From: Alloactinosynnema sp. L-07
Lineage (GTDB): Bacteria; Actinomycetota; Actinomycetes; Mycobacteriales; Pseudonocardiaceae
Assembly: GCF_900070365.1 (NCBI RefSeq)
Contig: NZ_LN850107.1
Span: 3,472,001 to 3,536,000 of the forward strand
Length of the DNA stretch: 64,000 nt
Direction: 5' to 3'
In this document: one piece after another, positions 33,976-43,360 of the stretch
How positions within the stretch are numbered: the first letter of the stretch is position 1
Layout of the letters: every line of letters begins with the position of its first letter
Made by a program: the position numbers and the translations under genes
The notes under the pieces: generated by a model
Told to the model about the DNA's origin: nothing
What the model saw: the letters and a program-made list of their open reading frames with translations, nothing else
The model's database searches: none

Positions 33976-35618
33976 CCGACGTCATCGTGGTCGGCGCCGG
34001 TCTCGCAGGCCTGGTCGCCACCTACGAGCTCACCAAGGCAGGCAAGCGGGTCACGGTCGTCGACCAGGAGAACGCGGCGAACCTTGGCGGCCAAGCGTTC
34101 TGGTCCCTCGGTGGTCTGTTCCTTGTGGACAGTCCAGAACAGCGCCGCCTCCGCATCCACGACTCGCACGAGCTGGCGCTGCAGGACTGGTTGGGCAGCG
34201 CCGGTTTCGACCGCGACCGCGAAGACCACTGGCCAAGGCAGTGGGCCCACGCCTACGTCGACTTCGCCGCGGGCGAGAAGCGCGCCTACCTCCACGCCTT
34301 GGGTCTGCGCGTCATGCCCACCGTCGGCTGGGCCGAACGCGGCGGCGGCCTGGCGTGGGGCCATGGCAACTCGGTGCCCCGATTCCACCTGACCTGGGGC
34401 ACGGGACCCGAGGTGGTCCGGGTGTTCTTGGAGCCCGTGATGGAGGCCGCCGCCCGCGGCCTGGTCACCTTCCGCCACCGCCACCAGGTCGACTCGTTGA
34501 TCATGGAGAACGGCGCGGCCGTAGGCGTTCAAGGCACCGTCCTCGAACCCTCGGACACACCGCGCGGGGTGTCCTCGTCCCGGACAGCTGTTGGGTCGTT
34601 CGAACTGCGCGCCCAAGCCGTCGTGGTGACCTCGGGCGGCATCGGCGGCAACCCGGAGTTGGTCCGCAAGAACTGGCCGGTGGAACGGTTCGGCCGCGCT
34701 CCGGCCCGCATGATCACCGGCGTGCCCGCCCACGTGGACGGCCGGATGCTGGAGATCACCGAGTCGGCTGGGGCGAGCATCGTCAACCGCGACCGGATGT
34801 GGCACTACACCGAGGGCATCCAGAACTGGGACCCGATCTGGCCGTCCCACGGCATCCGCATCCTGCCCGGCCCGTCCTCACTGTGGCTCGACGCGACCGG
34901 CAAGCGCCTGCCGGTCCCCCTGTTCCCCGGCTTCGACAGCCTCGCGACGTTGAAACACATTCTGTCGACCGGGCACGACCACACCTGGTTCATCCTGACG
35001 CAGTCGATCATCGAGAAAGAGTTCGCCCTGTCGGGCTCCGAGCAGAACCCGGACATCACCGGCAAGGACCTGAAACTGCTCCTGAGCCGAGTCCGCAAAG
35101 GCGCCCCGGGCCCGGTCGAGGCGTTCAAACAACACGGTGTCGACTTCGTCGTCCGGCCGACCCTGCGTGAGTTGGTCGACAGTATGAACGAGCTTGAAGG
35201 TGGCGTGGACTTCGCTCAGGTCGAGCGGGAGGTCGTCGCCCGAGACCGGGAACTGGACAACACGTTCTCGAAAGACATGCAGATCATGGCGATCCGCAAC
35301 GGCCGGACTTATCTGTCGGACAAGATCATGCGCATCGCAAGCCCGCACAAACTCCAAGACCCGGCCCACGGTCCTCTCATTGCGGTCCGCCTGAACCTGC
35401 TGACCCGCAAGACGTTGGGCGGCCTGGAAACCAACCTCGACTCACAGGTCATCCGCCCAGACGAATCGACCTTCGACGGCCTCTACGCGGCGGGCGAGGT
35501 CGCAGGCTTCGGGGGCGGCGGCGTCCACGGCTACAACGCACTGGAAGGCACCTTCCTGGGCGGCTGCGTCTTCTCGGGCCGAGCCGCGGGCCGAGCCTTG
35601 GCCCGCGACTTGGGCTGA
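33972..35618 (+). CDS. FAD-binding dehydrogenase (fumarate-reductase/ketosteroid-dehydrogenase-like)
   Basis: 548 aa, ATG 33972 overlapping the smORF stop. N-terminal dinucleotide fold VIVVGAGLAGLVATYELTKAGKRVTVVDQE; FAD_binding_2 features include LGGQAFWSLGGL and, near the end, GLYAAGEVAGFGGGGVHGYNALEGTFLGGCVFSGRAAG. Resembles actinobacterial flavoproteins related to fumarate reductase and KstD (for example the Rv0785 type, from memory). Substrate unknown. The longer frame starting at 33924 lies within the smORF and is rejected. Confidence 0.9.
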   Translation: MTDVIVVGAGLAGLVATYELTKAGKRVTVVDQENAANLGGQAFWSLGGLFLVDSPEQRRLRIHDSHELALQDWLGSAGFDRDREDHWPRQWAHAYVDFAAGEKRAYLHALGLRVMPTVGWAERGGGLAWGHGNSVPRFHLTWGTGPEVVRVFLEPVMEAAARGLVTFRHRHQVDSLIMENGAAVGVQGTVLEPSDTPRGVSSSRTAVGSFELRAQAVVVTSGGIGGNPELVRKNWPVERFGRAPARMITGVPAHVDGRMLEITESAGASIVNRDRMWHYTEGIQNWDPIWPSHGIRILPGPSSLWLDATGKRLPVPLFPGFDSLATLKHILSTGHDHTWFILTQSIIEKEFALSGSEQNPDITGKDLKLLLSRVRKGAPGPVEAFKQHGVDFVVRPTLRELVDSMNELEGGVDFAQVEREVVARDRELDNTFSKDMQIMAIRNGRTYLSDKIMRIASPHKLQDPAHGPLIAVRLNLLTRKTLGGLETNLDSQVIRPDESTFDGLYAAGEVAGFGGGGVHGYNALEGTFLGGCVFSGRAAGRALARDLG

Positions 35619-35625
35619 CGCGGGG

Positions 35626-36270
35626 TCAGGCCGGGCGCCGCGCGGCAAGCAGTACCTGCGGGCGCATCGACGGCGGCTGCGCGGGCAGCCGCAGCTCGGC
35701 GATCACCTCGAGACCGGCGTCGACCAGCATCCCGGCCAGCTCCTCGGGGCGGTACAGGTGGGTCGTCCAGGACACCGGAAGGCCACCGTACCCCTCAGTC
35801 CGCGGGACGTCGCCGTCGCCGACATGCGTGCCGATCAACGCCTGACCGCCGGGGACGAGCGCCTCGGCGAAAGTCCGCAGCACGCCCGGCAGCGCCGCCC
35901 GCGGCAGGTTGAACAGCGACCACCAGCCGAGCACGCCGCCGAGCGAAGCAGGCGCGAGGTCGAGCTCAGTCGCCGAGGCGACGGAGAACCGCAGGTCGGG
36001 GTACTGTCTGCGGGCGTGTTCGACCATCCGCGGCGACAGGTCGACGCCCGAGGCGTCCAGACCGAGTTCGGTGAGGTGCGCGGTGACGTTGCCGGGGCCG
36101 CAGCCGACGTCCAAGACCGGGCCAAGGCCGCGGACGGACTCGGCGAATGCGGCGAGCACGGCCCGTAGCCACGGCACCGCCTCCAACCGGCCCACGCCGA
36201 GTTCCACGTAGGCATCGGCGACCCGGTCGTAGGACTCGCGGACCGTCTCGAGGTCGGAGGGCTGCTGCAC
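35626..36270 (-). CDS. Class I SAM-dependent methyltransferase
   Basis: 214 aa, ATG 36270. SAM motif [15 protein letters not shown], then [13 protein letters not shown] and [31 protein letters not shown] small Methyltransf_11-type enzyme of unknown substrate. Its stop lies 7 bp from the stop of the convergent FAD dehydrogenase, and it is divergent from recQ with a 94-bp gap. Confidence 0.9.
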   Translation of the reverse strand: MQQPSDLETVRESYDRVADAYVELGVGRLEAVPWLRAVLAAFAESVRGLGPVLDVGCGPGNVTAHLTELGLDASGVDLSPRMVEHARRQYPDLRFSVASATELDLAPASLGGVLGWWSLFNLPRAALPGVLRTFAEALVPGGQALIGTHVGDGDVPRTEGYGGLPVSWTTHLYRPEELAGMLVDAGLEVIAELRLPAQPPSMRPQVLLAARRPA

Positions 36271-36364
36271 GGAGGCATCCTATGCACGGTGCGTGCCGAG
36301 CACTTGTCCACAGGCAGGCCGCGCCTGCCGTCGTGGTGGGTGGGGACCTCGTAGGATCGCGGGC

Positions 36365-38188
36365 GTGACTTCCGCCGAGACACTCACACCCGCCCTCGAA
36401 GTCCTCCGCCGAGTCTTCGGCTACGACGCCTTCCGCGGTGACCAAGCGGAGATCATCGAGCAGGTCGTCAGCGGTGGCGACGCCCTCGTGCTGATGCCGA
36501 CCGGTGGCGGCAAGTCATTGTGCTATCAAATCCCCGCGTTGGTGCGGGACGGCGTAGGCGTGGTGATCTCGCCCTTGATCGCGCTCATGCAGGACCAGGT
36601 CGACGCACTACGGGCGTTGGGGGTTCGCGCGGGGTTCCTCAACTCGACCCAGGGGTATGAGGAGCGGCGGGAGGTAGAAGAGGCGTTCCTCGACGGCGAG
36701 TTGGACCTGCTCTACCTCGCCCCCGAACGGCTGCGGGTCGAGGCGACCACGCGGTTGCTGGAGCGCGGGACGATCGCGCTGTTCGCCATTGATGAAGCGC
36801 ATTGTGTGTCGCAGTGGGGACATGACTTCCGGCCGGACTACCTGGCCCTGTCCGAGCTGCACGAACGCTGGCCCGACGTCCCCCGCATCGCCCTCACCGC
36901 GACCGCCACGAAGGCCACGCACACCGAGATCGCGCAGCGGTTGAATCTGGGGGATGCCAAGCACTTCGTGGCCAGTTTCGATCGGCCGAACATCCAGTAC
37001 CGGATCGTGCCCAAGAACGGCGCCCAGAAACAGCTCCTCGATCTGCTGACAAGCGAGCACAAGGGCGATGCGGGCATCGTCTATTGCCTGTCGCGCGCGT
37101 CGGTGGAGAAGACGGCGGAATTCCTGTCGCAGAACGGAATCCCCGCCGTGCCGTATCACGCGGGGCTCGACGCGCGGACCCGGGCGCGCAACCAGTCGAG
37201 GTTCCTGCGGGAGGACGGGCTGATCGTGGTCGCCACGATCGCGTTCGGGATGGGGATCGACAAGCCGGACGTGCGGTTCGTGGCCCATCTCGACCTGCCG
37301 AAGTCCGTCGAGGGCTACTACCAGGAGACCGGCCGCGCCGGCCGCGACGGCCAGCCATCGACCGCCTGGCTCGCGTACGGCCTGGCCGATGTCGTGCAGC
37401 AGCGCAAGATGATCGACTCATCCGAGGGCGATCTGGCTCATCGGCGCAGGTTGAGCGCCCATCTCGACGCGATGCTCGCGTTGTGCGAGACGGTGTCCTG
37501 CAGGCGGGTCCAGTTGCTGAACTACTTCAGCCAGGACGCCGCCGCCTGCGGCAACTGCGACACCTGCCTCACCCCGCCGGAGTCCTGGGACGGCACCATC
37601 CCCGCCCAAAAGCTTCTGTCGACGGTCTTCCGCCTCGACCGCGAACGCGGCCAGAAATTCGGCGCGGGTCAGGTGATCGACATCCTGCTGGGCAAGCAGA
37701 CGGAGAAGATCACCCAGTTCCGCCACGACCAGCTCAAGGTCTACGGCATCGGCACCGAACTCAACGACAGCGAATGGCGCGGCGTCGTCCGTCAACTCCT
37801 CGCCCAAGGCCTCCTGGCCGTCGAAGGCGACTACGGCGTCCTCACCCTGACCGAGACCAGCAACGAAGTCCTCGGCCGCACCCGCGACGTCATGCTCCGC
37901 CGCGAACCCGAACGCACCCGCCAACCCCGCACCCGCAAGCCTGCGGCGGCGGCGGCGGTCGACATGCCCGCCGAGGCCGCCCCCATCTTCGACCTCCTCC
38001 GCGCCTGGCGAGCCGCGGCCGCAAAGGAACAAGGCGTCCCCGCCTACGTGATCTTCCACGACGCCACCCTCCGTCAGATCGCCACCCAGAAGCCGTCTAC
38101 GCTGGGCGATCTCGGCACGATCAGCGGCATCGGCGAGAACAAGCTGGCGAAGTACGGCCAGCAAATCCTCGATACCCTGAACCAATAG
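36365..38188 (+). CDS. recQ: RecQ-family ATP-dependent DNA helicase
   Basis: 607 aa from GTG 36365 ([27 protein letters not shown]). Walker A GGGKS ([12 protein letters not shown]), DEAH box ([17 protein letters not shown]), aromatic-rich loop, ATATKAT, and motif [12 protein letters not shown]. The RecQ zinc region follows ([10 protein letters not shown]...CGNCDTC), then RQC, with a C-terminal HRDC-like segment ([19 protein letters not shown]). It unwinds DNA 3' to 5' in recombination and fork repair. The start at 36293 would add an unrelated Arg-rich N-terminus. Confidence 0.95.
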   Translation: MTSAETLTPALEVLRRVFGYDAFRGDQAEIIEQVVSGGDALVLMPTGGGKSLCYQIPALVRDGVGVVISPLIALMQDQVDALRALGVRAGFLNSTQGYEERREVEEAFLDGELDLLYLAPERLRVEATTRLLERGTIALFAIDEAHCVSQWGHDFRPDYLALSELHERWPDVPRIALTATATKATHTEIAQRLNLGDAKHFVASFDRPNIQYRIVPKNGAQKQLLDLLTSEHKGDAGIVYCLSRASVEKTAEFLSQNGIPAVPYHAGLDARTRARNQSRFLREDGLIVVATIAFGMGIDKPDVRFVAHLDLPKSVEGYYQETGRAGRDGQPSTAWLAYGLADVVQQRKMIDSSEGDLAHRRRLSAHLDAMLALCETVSCRRVQLLNYFSQDAAACGNCDTCLTPPESWDGTIPAQKLLSTVFRLDRERGQKFGAGQVIDILLGKQTEKITQFRHDQLKVYGIGTELNDSEWRGVVRQLLAQGLLAVEGDYGVLTLTETSNEVLGRTRDVMLRREPERTRQPRTRKPAAAAAVDMPAEAAPIFDLLRAWRAAAAKEQGVPAYVIFHDATLRQIATQKPSTLGDLGTISGIGENKLAKYGQQILDTLNQ

Positions 38189-38214
38189 CTGTCGCATGAG
38201 AGCGGGTTTCATCA

Positions 38215-38595
38215 ATGGCATGTCGTATCAGTGAGCTCGTGCTCGGTTGCCGCGACCCAGAGTTGCTGGCGCGATTCTGGTGCGAGGTACTGGACTTCGT
38301 CGTGCTCGATCGCGAGGACGACGGCACGCTGGAGATCGGGCCGCGTGAAGGGTTCGGCGGTCCGCAGCCAACGATCATCCTCAGTTACCGGGATGAGCCG
38401 GAGAAGGGGAAATCCCGGCTGCACATCGACGTCAACGCCACCGACCGCGATCAGGACGCCGAACTCGAACGCCTTCTGCGGCTTGGTGCGCGCCCGGCCG
38501 ACGTCGGCCAGACAGGGCAGGAGCAGTGGCATGTCCTGGTCGACCCGGAAGGCAATGAGTTCTGCCTTCTCAAAGCCCGCCTCAACCCGCTCTGA
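38215..38595 (+). CDS. VOC-family (glyoxalase-like) protein
   Basis: 126 aa, ATG 38215. A single VOC module: ISELVLGCRDPELLARFWCEVLDFVVLDRE... LHIDVNATD... WHVLVDPEGNEFCLL. Metal ligands of the family (His in LHIDV and Glu near the end) appear present. Substrate unknown; may be a small dioxygenase, lyase or resistance protein. No operon partner. Confidence 0.85.
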   Translation: MACRISELVLGCRDPELLARFWCEVLDFVVLDREDDGTLEIGPREGFGGPQPTIILSYRDEPEKGKSRLHIDVNATDRDQDAELERLLRLGARPADVGQTGQEQWHVLVDPEGNEFCLLKARLNPL

Positions 38596-38674
38596 CGCTC
38601 GTCGGTATCAGACCTGAAACAGGTCACCCATTGGTGGCGGTTGCGGGTGTCGGGAAACGTGATCTCCTGACCAC

Positions 38675-39345
38675 ATGAGCGAACACCTGTCCGCGCGGAT
38701 GCGCGCCCTGGCAACGGAACTGACCGCCGCGAGAGTGCGATCCGGTTTGAACTCCGCGATGTGTCGGCACGCCTGGACATCTCCATCGCGACCCTGAGCC
38801 GGACAGAGAACGCCCTGCGGACACCGACCGTCATCACAGTGACCCTTTCCGGGTAAGTGCCGGGTCTGTTGCAGACACCCGGGTACGCGCACGCGATCAC
38901 CGCGCTCGCCACCTCAGCCGAGGTGGTCGAGACCCTGGTCGCGGAACGGTTGGAGCGACAGAAGGTGCTCAATCGCTTGGGCGGCCCACGGTATGTGGCC
39001 TTCCTGGATGAAGCGGCGCTGCGCCGGGCATATGGCAGTGCGGACGTGATGGCACATCAGATCCAGTGGCTCATCGACCTCGGGAAGCTGCCCCACATCT
39101 CTGTCCACGTGATCCCCTTCCGGCACGGCGGCTACCGCGCCCCGGGCTACTTCTCGCTGCTCGATTTCCACGAGAAACCGGGAATCGTCTATGTCGAGCA
39201 GGAGGGTGCCACCGGCTTCCTGCACGAACCCGGTGATGTGCACAGGTTCCGCGAGATTGTCGCTACGCTGGAACGGGTGGCGCTGGGGTCCGCCGAATCG
39301 GTGAACTTCTTGAGCAGGGTCGCGGCCGACTACGAACGGGGCTGA
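38675..39345 (+). pseudogene. Broken XRE / DUF5753 (Scr1-type) regulator
   Basis: ATG 38675 begins an XRE-type HTH (SEHLSARMRALATELTAARVRSGL). The reading then continues only in another frame (DVSARLDISIATLSRTENALRTPT), reaches a TAA at ~38854, and resumes with VPGLLQTPGYAHAI, the DUF5753 sensor domain, to 39345. The HTH is frameshifted, and roughly 50-100 residues between HTH and DUF5753 are missing. The DUF5753 half remains open for 162 codons. The pairing with the DUF397 gene is the usual one for this family. Confidence 0.85.
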
Positions 39346-39351
39346 AACACC

Positions 39352-39540
39352 ATGCACGGAGAGTGGCGGAAGTCGACCTTCAGCAATGGCGGGCAGCCCG
39401 ACTGCGTGGAGGTCGCGTTTTCGGCATTGGTCCGCCTGCGCGACTCGAAGAACCCGGACTCGGGCGTCCTGGCCATCCCGGCCACCGCCTGGCACCCGCA
39501 CCGGCTCGCCGTCGTTCGTCGCGGTGTGATGGGTCACTGA
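39352..39540 (+). CDS. DUF397-family small protein
   Basis: 62 aa, ATG 39352, 6 bp after the DUF5753 frame. The N-terminal half is a standard DUF397 (WRKSTFSNGGQPDCVEVAF...VRLRDSKNPDSGVLAI). The C-terminal end (HPHRLAVVRRGVMGH) departs from the usual ending, so it may be decaying with its partner. DUF397 proteins work with XRE-DUF5753 regulators, often in development or antibiotic control. Confidence 0.8.
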   Translation: MHGEWRKSTFSNGGQPDCVEVAFSALVRLRDSKNPDSGVLAIPATAWHPHRLAVVRRGVMGH

Positions 39541-39582
39541 GATCACGCCCACGAGGGCCGAACGGGATGGGAAGATCGGACC

Positions 39583-40419
39583 GTGGGCTCACTTCTGGCG
39601 ATCAGCGATCTGCACATCACCTACGCGGAGAACCGCGAGATCGTGGCCGGTCTGCGCCCGGAATCGCCTGACGACTGGCTGCTCGTGGCCGGTGACGTCG
39701 CCGATCAGCTGCACGACGTGCGCTGGGCGCTGGAGACGCTGGCGGGCCGCTTCGCGAAGGTGATCTGGACGCCGGGCAACCACGAGCTGTGGACCGTGCG
39801 CGCCGACCCGGTGCAGTCTCTCGGCGTACAGCGCTACGAGGACCTGGTCGCGATGTGCCGGGAACTCGGCGTGCTGACCCCGGAAGACCCGTACGTCCAG
39901 TGGACCGGCGAGGGCGGCCCCGTACTCATCGCGCCGCTGTTCATCGGCTACGACTACACCTTCAACGCCCCCGGCTGCACCACCAAGGAAGAGTCGCTGG
40001 CCTACGCCCGTGACACCGGGATCGTCTGCACCGACGAGGTCTACCTGTCCCCGGATCCGTATGAGAGCCGCGACGACTGGTGCCGCGCCCGGGTCGCGCT
40101 GACCGAGGCCCGGCTGGCCGAATGCGACCCGGCGGTGCCGTTGGTGCTGGTCAACCACTATCCGCTGGTACGCGAACCAACCCGGATCCTGCGGTTCCCC
40201 GAGTTCGCCCAGTGGTGCGGCACCGTGCTGACCGCCGACTGGCACACCCGGTTCAACACCGCCGCCATGGTCTACGGCCACCTCCACATCCCTCGCATCA
40301 CCCACCACGACGGCGTGCGGTTCCAGGAGGTGTCGCTCGGCTACCCGCGCGAGTGGCGCCGCCACGGCAACCCGCACGGGATCCTCCGCCGCGTGCTGAC
40401 CGCTCCCGCGCGCGTCTAA
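39583..40419 (+). CDS. Calcineurin-like metallophosphoesterase
   Basis: 278 aa, GTG 39583. All metallophosphoesterase blocks are present: ISDLHI, GDVADQ, TPGNHE, VLVNHYPL and YGHLHI. Cytoplasmic; no signal peptide. Substrate unknown. Its stop overlaps the stop of the convergent SecY-like gene by 4 bp. Confidence 0.93.
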   Translation: MGSLLAISDLHITYAENREIVAGLRPESPDDWLLVAGDVADQLHDVRWALETLAGRFAKVIWTPGNHELWTVRADPVQSLGVQRYEDLVAMCRELGVLTPEDPYVQWTGEGGPVLIAPLFIGYDYTFNAPGCTTKEESLAYARDTGIVCTDEVYLSPDPYESRDDWCRARVALTEARLAECDPAVPLVLVNHYPLVREPTRILRFPEFAQWCGTVLTADWHTRFNTAAMVYGHLHIPRITHHDGVRFQEVSLGYPREWRRHGNPHGILRRVLTAPARV

Positions 40420-41648
40420 CGCAGGTAACCCTGGTAGCGAATCATCTGGAGCTGGGTCTCGACCTGCTTGGCCGTGGTCAGGGCGACGTCGACCACGAAG
40501 ATCAGCGAGACCAGGATCGCGACGCCCGCGAACGGGAACCTCGGAGCCGCGTCGAGCACGGCGATGGCTATCTCCGGCAGCAGAGCCACCGCGCCCAGGT
40601 AGAGGGCGCCCGCCGCGTTCATCCGCCGGTCCACGTACTCGAGGTATTGGGCCGTCGGGTTGCCGGGACGGATGCCGGGGATGAACCCGCCCTCCCTGAC
40701 CAGCTTCGAGGCGATCGTCGTGGGCACGGAGGTGGCCGCCGACCTGGCGTAGGCGAACACGCCGACGAGCACGGCGTAGGCGACCATCCGCACCGGGTCG
40801 GCCTCGTCCCACAGGACCGCCGTGATCGCGCTGAGCCAGGTCGCGTCCGACCACAGCAGGCCGGGCAGGGCAGGCACGGCGAGCACCACCGCGGCCAGCA
40901 CGATGGGCCCACTGCGCTGGGCCATCTGCACCGGGACGTAGGTCGGGGTCCCGCCGTGCGTCCGCCGCCCGATCAGCCGCTTCGCGTACTGCACCGGGAT
41001 CCGGCGCTGCACCTGCGCGACCAGGATCGTTCCCATCACCACGACCACCACCACGACGAGCGCGACGATGACCGCGGCGACGCCCTTGGCCTGGACAAGG
41101 CGCCAGAACTCGACGGCGGCGACGGCGAGGACCTGGGTGAGCAACAGGATGCGCACCCCGTCGCCGTATCCGCGTTTCGTGATGAGCTCGGCCAGCAAGA
41201 TCGCCAGGGCCGTTCCCGCCGCCGCGGTGGCCGCCATGACAACGAGCGGGATGGCACCGCGGTCGCCGATGCCCGCGGCCACCACACCCGCACCGCCGAG
41301 CACCACCGCGAGAACGCGGGTGTACCGGGCGATCCTGGCCGTGCCCGCCTCACCCTCCGCGGCGAGAGCGGACAGCCTCGGAATGACGGGGACGAGGTTG
41401 CGCATGAGGACTCGGGCGACCAGCACGGGCAGCACGCCGAACGCGATCACCGCGGGTAAGCGGAACCCGCCGCCGGTGAGCAGATCGATCACCCAGTAGA
41501 GGGGACTGTCGTCCTCGACGGAGTTCGCCGCGAGGTCCACGGTGGGCAGCGGCACGTTCTGCCCGACCCGGAAGATCACCACCGCGAGCAGGGTGACCGC
41601 GAGCCGCCTGAGCGGCGACCCGGCTCGGAATACGATCATGGTGCTCAT
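40416..41648 (-). CDS. SecY paralogue (orphan Sec translocon channel subunit)
   Basis: 410 aa from ATG 41648 (MSTMIVFRAGSPLRRLAVTLL); 10 or so membrane helices. SecY landmarks are recognisable but diverged: YRVG-like VIFRVGQNVPLP, YGDGVRILLL (for GNGIS), RRIPVQYAKRLIGRRTHGGTPTYVPVQMAQRSGPIVLAA, and EGGFIPGIRPGNPTAQYLEYVDRRMN. The plug and pore positions cannot be judged here. No secA2, secE or accessory Sec gene adjoins it, unlike housekeeping secY, which sits in a ribosomal operon. It may serve a specialised export route, or act as an alternative channel. Confidence 0.85.
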   Translation of the reverse strand: MSTMIVFRAGSPLRRLAVTLLAVVIFRVGQNVPLPTVDLAANSVEDDSPLYWVIDLLTGGGFRLPAVIAFGVLPVLVARVLMRNLVPVIPRLSALAAEGEAGTARIARYTRVLAVVLGGAGVVAAGIGDRGAIPLVVMAATAAAGTALAILLAELITKRGYGDGVRILLLTQVLAVAAVEFWRLVQAKGVAAVIVALVVVVVVVMGTILVAQVQRRIPVQYAKRLIGRRTHGGTPTYVPVQMAQRSGPIVLAAVVLAVPALPGLLWSDATWLSAITAVLWDEADPVRMVAYAVLVGVFAYARSAATSVPTTIASKLVREGGFIPGIRPGNPTAQYLEYVDRRMNAAGALYLGAVALLPEIAIAVLDAAPRFPFAGVAILVSLIFVVDVALTTAKQVETQLQMIRYQGYLR

Positions 41649-41942
41649 GCTCTCAGCACCCCCACCGCCAACGAGTGCGATGGCCGCAAGCTGCCGAGAC
41701 CGCCGCCGACCGTCGAGAGTGGATCGCGGGTCGGTAACGAGACCTTGGTGAAGCGGCCGCCCCGACCGGGTAAAACCGCAGCTCACCGCCGTTTGGGGGC
41801 CCGTTATCAGCGCAAAGTTATAGGTCACTGGGATGGGGTGACCGGTACCACTTTCACTCATCCTGGTGAACGGAAGTCGACGACCGAACCAACCACGCCA
41901 GTAGCGGCGCCCCGGCCAGTCGACCTTGAAAGGTGGCTCGCC

Positions 41943-42419
41943 ATGACAGCGGCGGAACTGTCCGACTTGCACGCACTCGAAGGTGGCGCCCAACCCGGCA
42001 CACTCGCCTTTGAAGTGTCCGACTACCGGACAACCCTTGGCTGGCCGGTCGACGGCGACGCGTTCGGCGCGTACCTCGACCTCGGAGAGCAGGTCGGCGG
42101 CCTGCGGATGCGCGCCGGTCTCGGCGCCGAGGTCCAGTGGTGGCTGCGCCTGCGGATGCTCGCGGGCCCGGTGCTCGCGACGCCCGGCAAGCGGACCGAA
42201 TGGACCTTCCTGACCCAGCCGATGACCGACGAACAGCGCCGCAGGCCCCTGCCGCCCGGCGTGGAGTCGGTGACCGCGCGGGTCCTGCTCCCCACCGGAC
42301 ACATCGACCGCACGGTCGCGCACTGGGCCACGGCGCCGGATCCGGTGCACCCCGCGCTGCCCCTATTCAGCTCGGTGGTCGGCGCGGTGCGGAGCGTTCT
42401 GTACGGGCACCGGTTCTAG
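41943..42419 (+). CDS. Hypothetical protein, possibly related to primase-polymerase-like actinobacterial proteins
   Basis: 158 aa from ATG 41943, with AAAGGTGG 8 nt upstream; the frame is open from 41745 but lacks a ribosome site there. The segment FEVSDYRTTLGWPV...LGAEVQWWLRLRMLAGPVLATPGKRTEWTFLTQP recalls small proteins often named 'bifunctional DNA primase/polymerase' in actinomycetes. That is memory-based, and no catalytic residues are apparent. The 294-bp region 41649-41942 ahead of it, divergent from secY, holds no other gene. An AT-rich GTTATAGGT at ~41817 is a possible -10. Confidence 0.55.
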   Translation: MTAAELSDLHALEGGAQPGTLAFEVSDYRTTLGWPVDGDAFGAYLDLGEQVGGLRMRAGLGAEVQWWLRLRMLAGPVLATPGKRTEWTFLTQPMTDEQRRRPLPPGVESVTARVLLPTGHIDRTVAHWATAPDPVHPALPLFSSVVGAVRSVLYGHRF

Positions 42420-42511
42420 ACAGTCCCCCAGAGCGGTGCGTCTGTTCAGCGCCGCGTCCTGTTTGGGCGGTTCTGCCTGCGATCGGTTGTGCGCCAGTTT
42501 GGTGGTGGGGT

Positions 42512-42650
42512 GCCTGTTTGGGTGGTTCGCCTTGATTTGGGGCCCCTAGAAATGGGCCTGTGCGGGTCAAAAGGCGAGCTCAAGGAACCTCACCCGCACC
42601 GCGATTTTAGGCCCATTTCCCCCAAATCAAGGCGAACCACCCAAACAGGC
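42512..42650. repeat. Large palindromic element, copy C (different stem sequence, same plan)
   Basis: In the 392-bp gap 42420-42811. Outer arms 42512-42542 and 42620-42650 are perfect 31-bp reverse complements. They enclose a CCCCTAG bulge (42543-42549), a 10-bp stem (AAATGGGCCT, 42550-42559, with 42609-42618), and an 8-bp inner stem (GTGCGGGT/ACCCGCAC, 42560-42567/42592-42599). Outer-stem sequence is unrelated to copies A and B, yet the order of parts and the GGGGCCCCTA motif at the stem/bulge border are the same. Confidence 0.85.
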
Positions 42651-42699
42651 CGTTCCGTTGTGCCCCTTGCGTTCCGTTGCACTGCCGCACCCCAGCGCC

Positions 42700-42806
42700 C
42701 TGCCCCCTGCCCAGCTGAGTGATAGGCACCGGTTCCGGACAGAGCGACTGCGGCACCCAACGGGCGCTGCCCCTGTTCAGCGCGATGGTCCTCTAGGGCA
42801 TCATCG
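42700..42806 (+). repeat. Degenerate partial copies of the 3' end of the 41943 gene
   Basis: Past element C, GCGCTGCCCCTGTTCAGCGCG (about 42769-42789) resembles GCGCTGCCCCTATTCAGCTCG inside the gene (about 42355), and ends in a TAG. AGGCACCGGTTCCGGACAG (about 42724) resembles GGGCACCGGTTCTAGACAG at the gene's stop. The copies are short and shuffled, so this is weaker than the other 3'-end duplications. Confidence 0.45.
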
Positions 42807-42811
42807 GCCGT

Positions 42812-43324
42812 ATGGCCGAAGCTCGCGGTTCGATAGCCGGTGCGGTGTTCGCGGTCGCCGCGGCCACGCTGACCGTGGTCGCGGTGTTCGCCCCGCTGCT
42901 GGTGGCCGAACTCCGCATCGTCCCGGATGCCCGGTTCTTGGTGACGGTGGCGCCGTGGGGTATCGCGCCTGGCAGCGGCTACCGGCCGCCCGAGGTGCCG
43001 ATGGACAGCAGACTCCTGATCCTGGCCGCGGTCGCCCTGATCGCCGCGATGGTCGCCGCCGTCGGTGCCGCGCTGCCATGGTCGACCCACCGCGGCCGTC
43101 GGTTCGCCGCCGTCCTCGGCGTCGGTGCGTCGGTGATCGTGACCTGCATGGTATTCGCGACCGGCGCCCAGGCGCTCGGCTGGCTGCGCACCTACCCGGC
43201 CGCCGACGTCAGCGTCCACTGGCAGCAAGGTGTCATCCTGCTCGGCGGCGCCGTCCTCACCGCGATCATCTCAGCGGTCTGCACAGTCAACGCCGCGCGC
43301 GCGGGCGAGGTCGACCCCGCGTAG
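42812..43324 (+). CDS. Small four-helix membrane protein
   Basis: 170 aa, ATG 42812. Four hydrophobic segments: AGAVFAVAAATLTVVAVFAP, LLILAAVALIAAMVAAVGAAL, FAAVLGVGASVIVTCMVFA and GVILLGGAVLTAIISAVC. One extracytoplasmic loop contains ARFLVTVAPWGI. No recognised family. It precedes the helicase by 36 bp on the same strand, so co-transcription is possible. Confidence 0.75.
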   Translation: MAEARGSIAGAVFAVAAATLTVVAVFAPLLVAELRIVPDARFLVTVAPWGIAPGSGYRPPEVPMDSRLLILAAVALIAAMVAAVGAALPWSTHRGRRFAAVLGVGASVIVTCMVFATGAQALGWLRTYPAADVSVHWQQGVILLGGAVLTAIISAVCTVNAARAGEVDPA

Positions 43325-43360
43325 CGCGCGCCCCAGGGAACCAGGCACGATCGACCCACC

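Noticed and set aside
41745..41942. N-terminal extension of the 41943 gene
   Set aside because: Open frame, but no ribosome site at 41745 and basic low-complexity residues; ATG 41943 has a good site.
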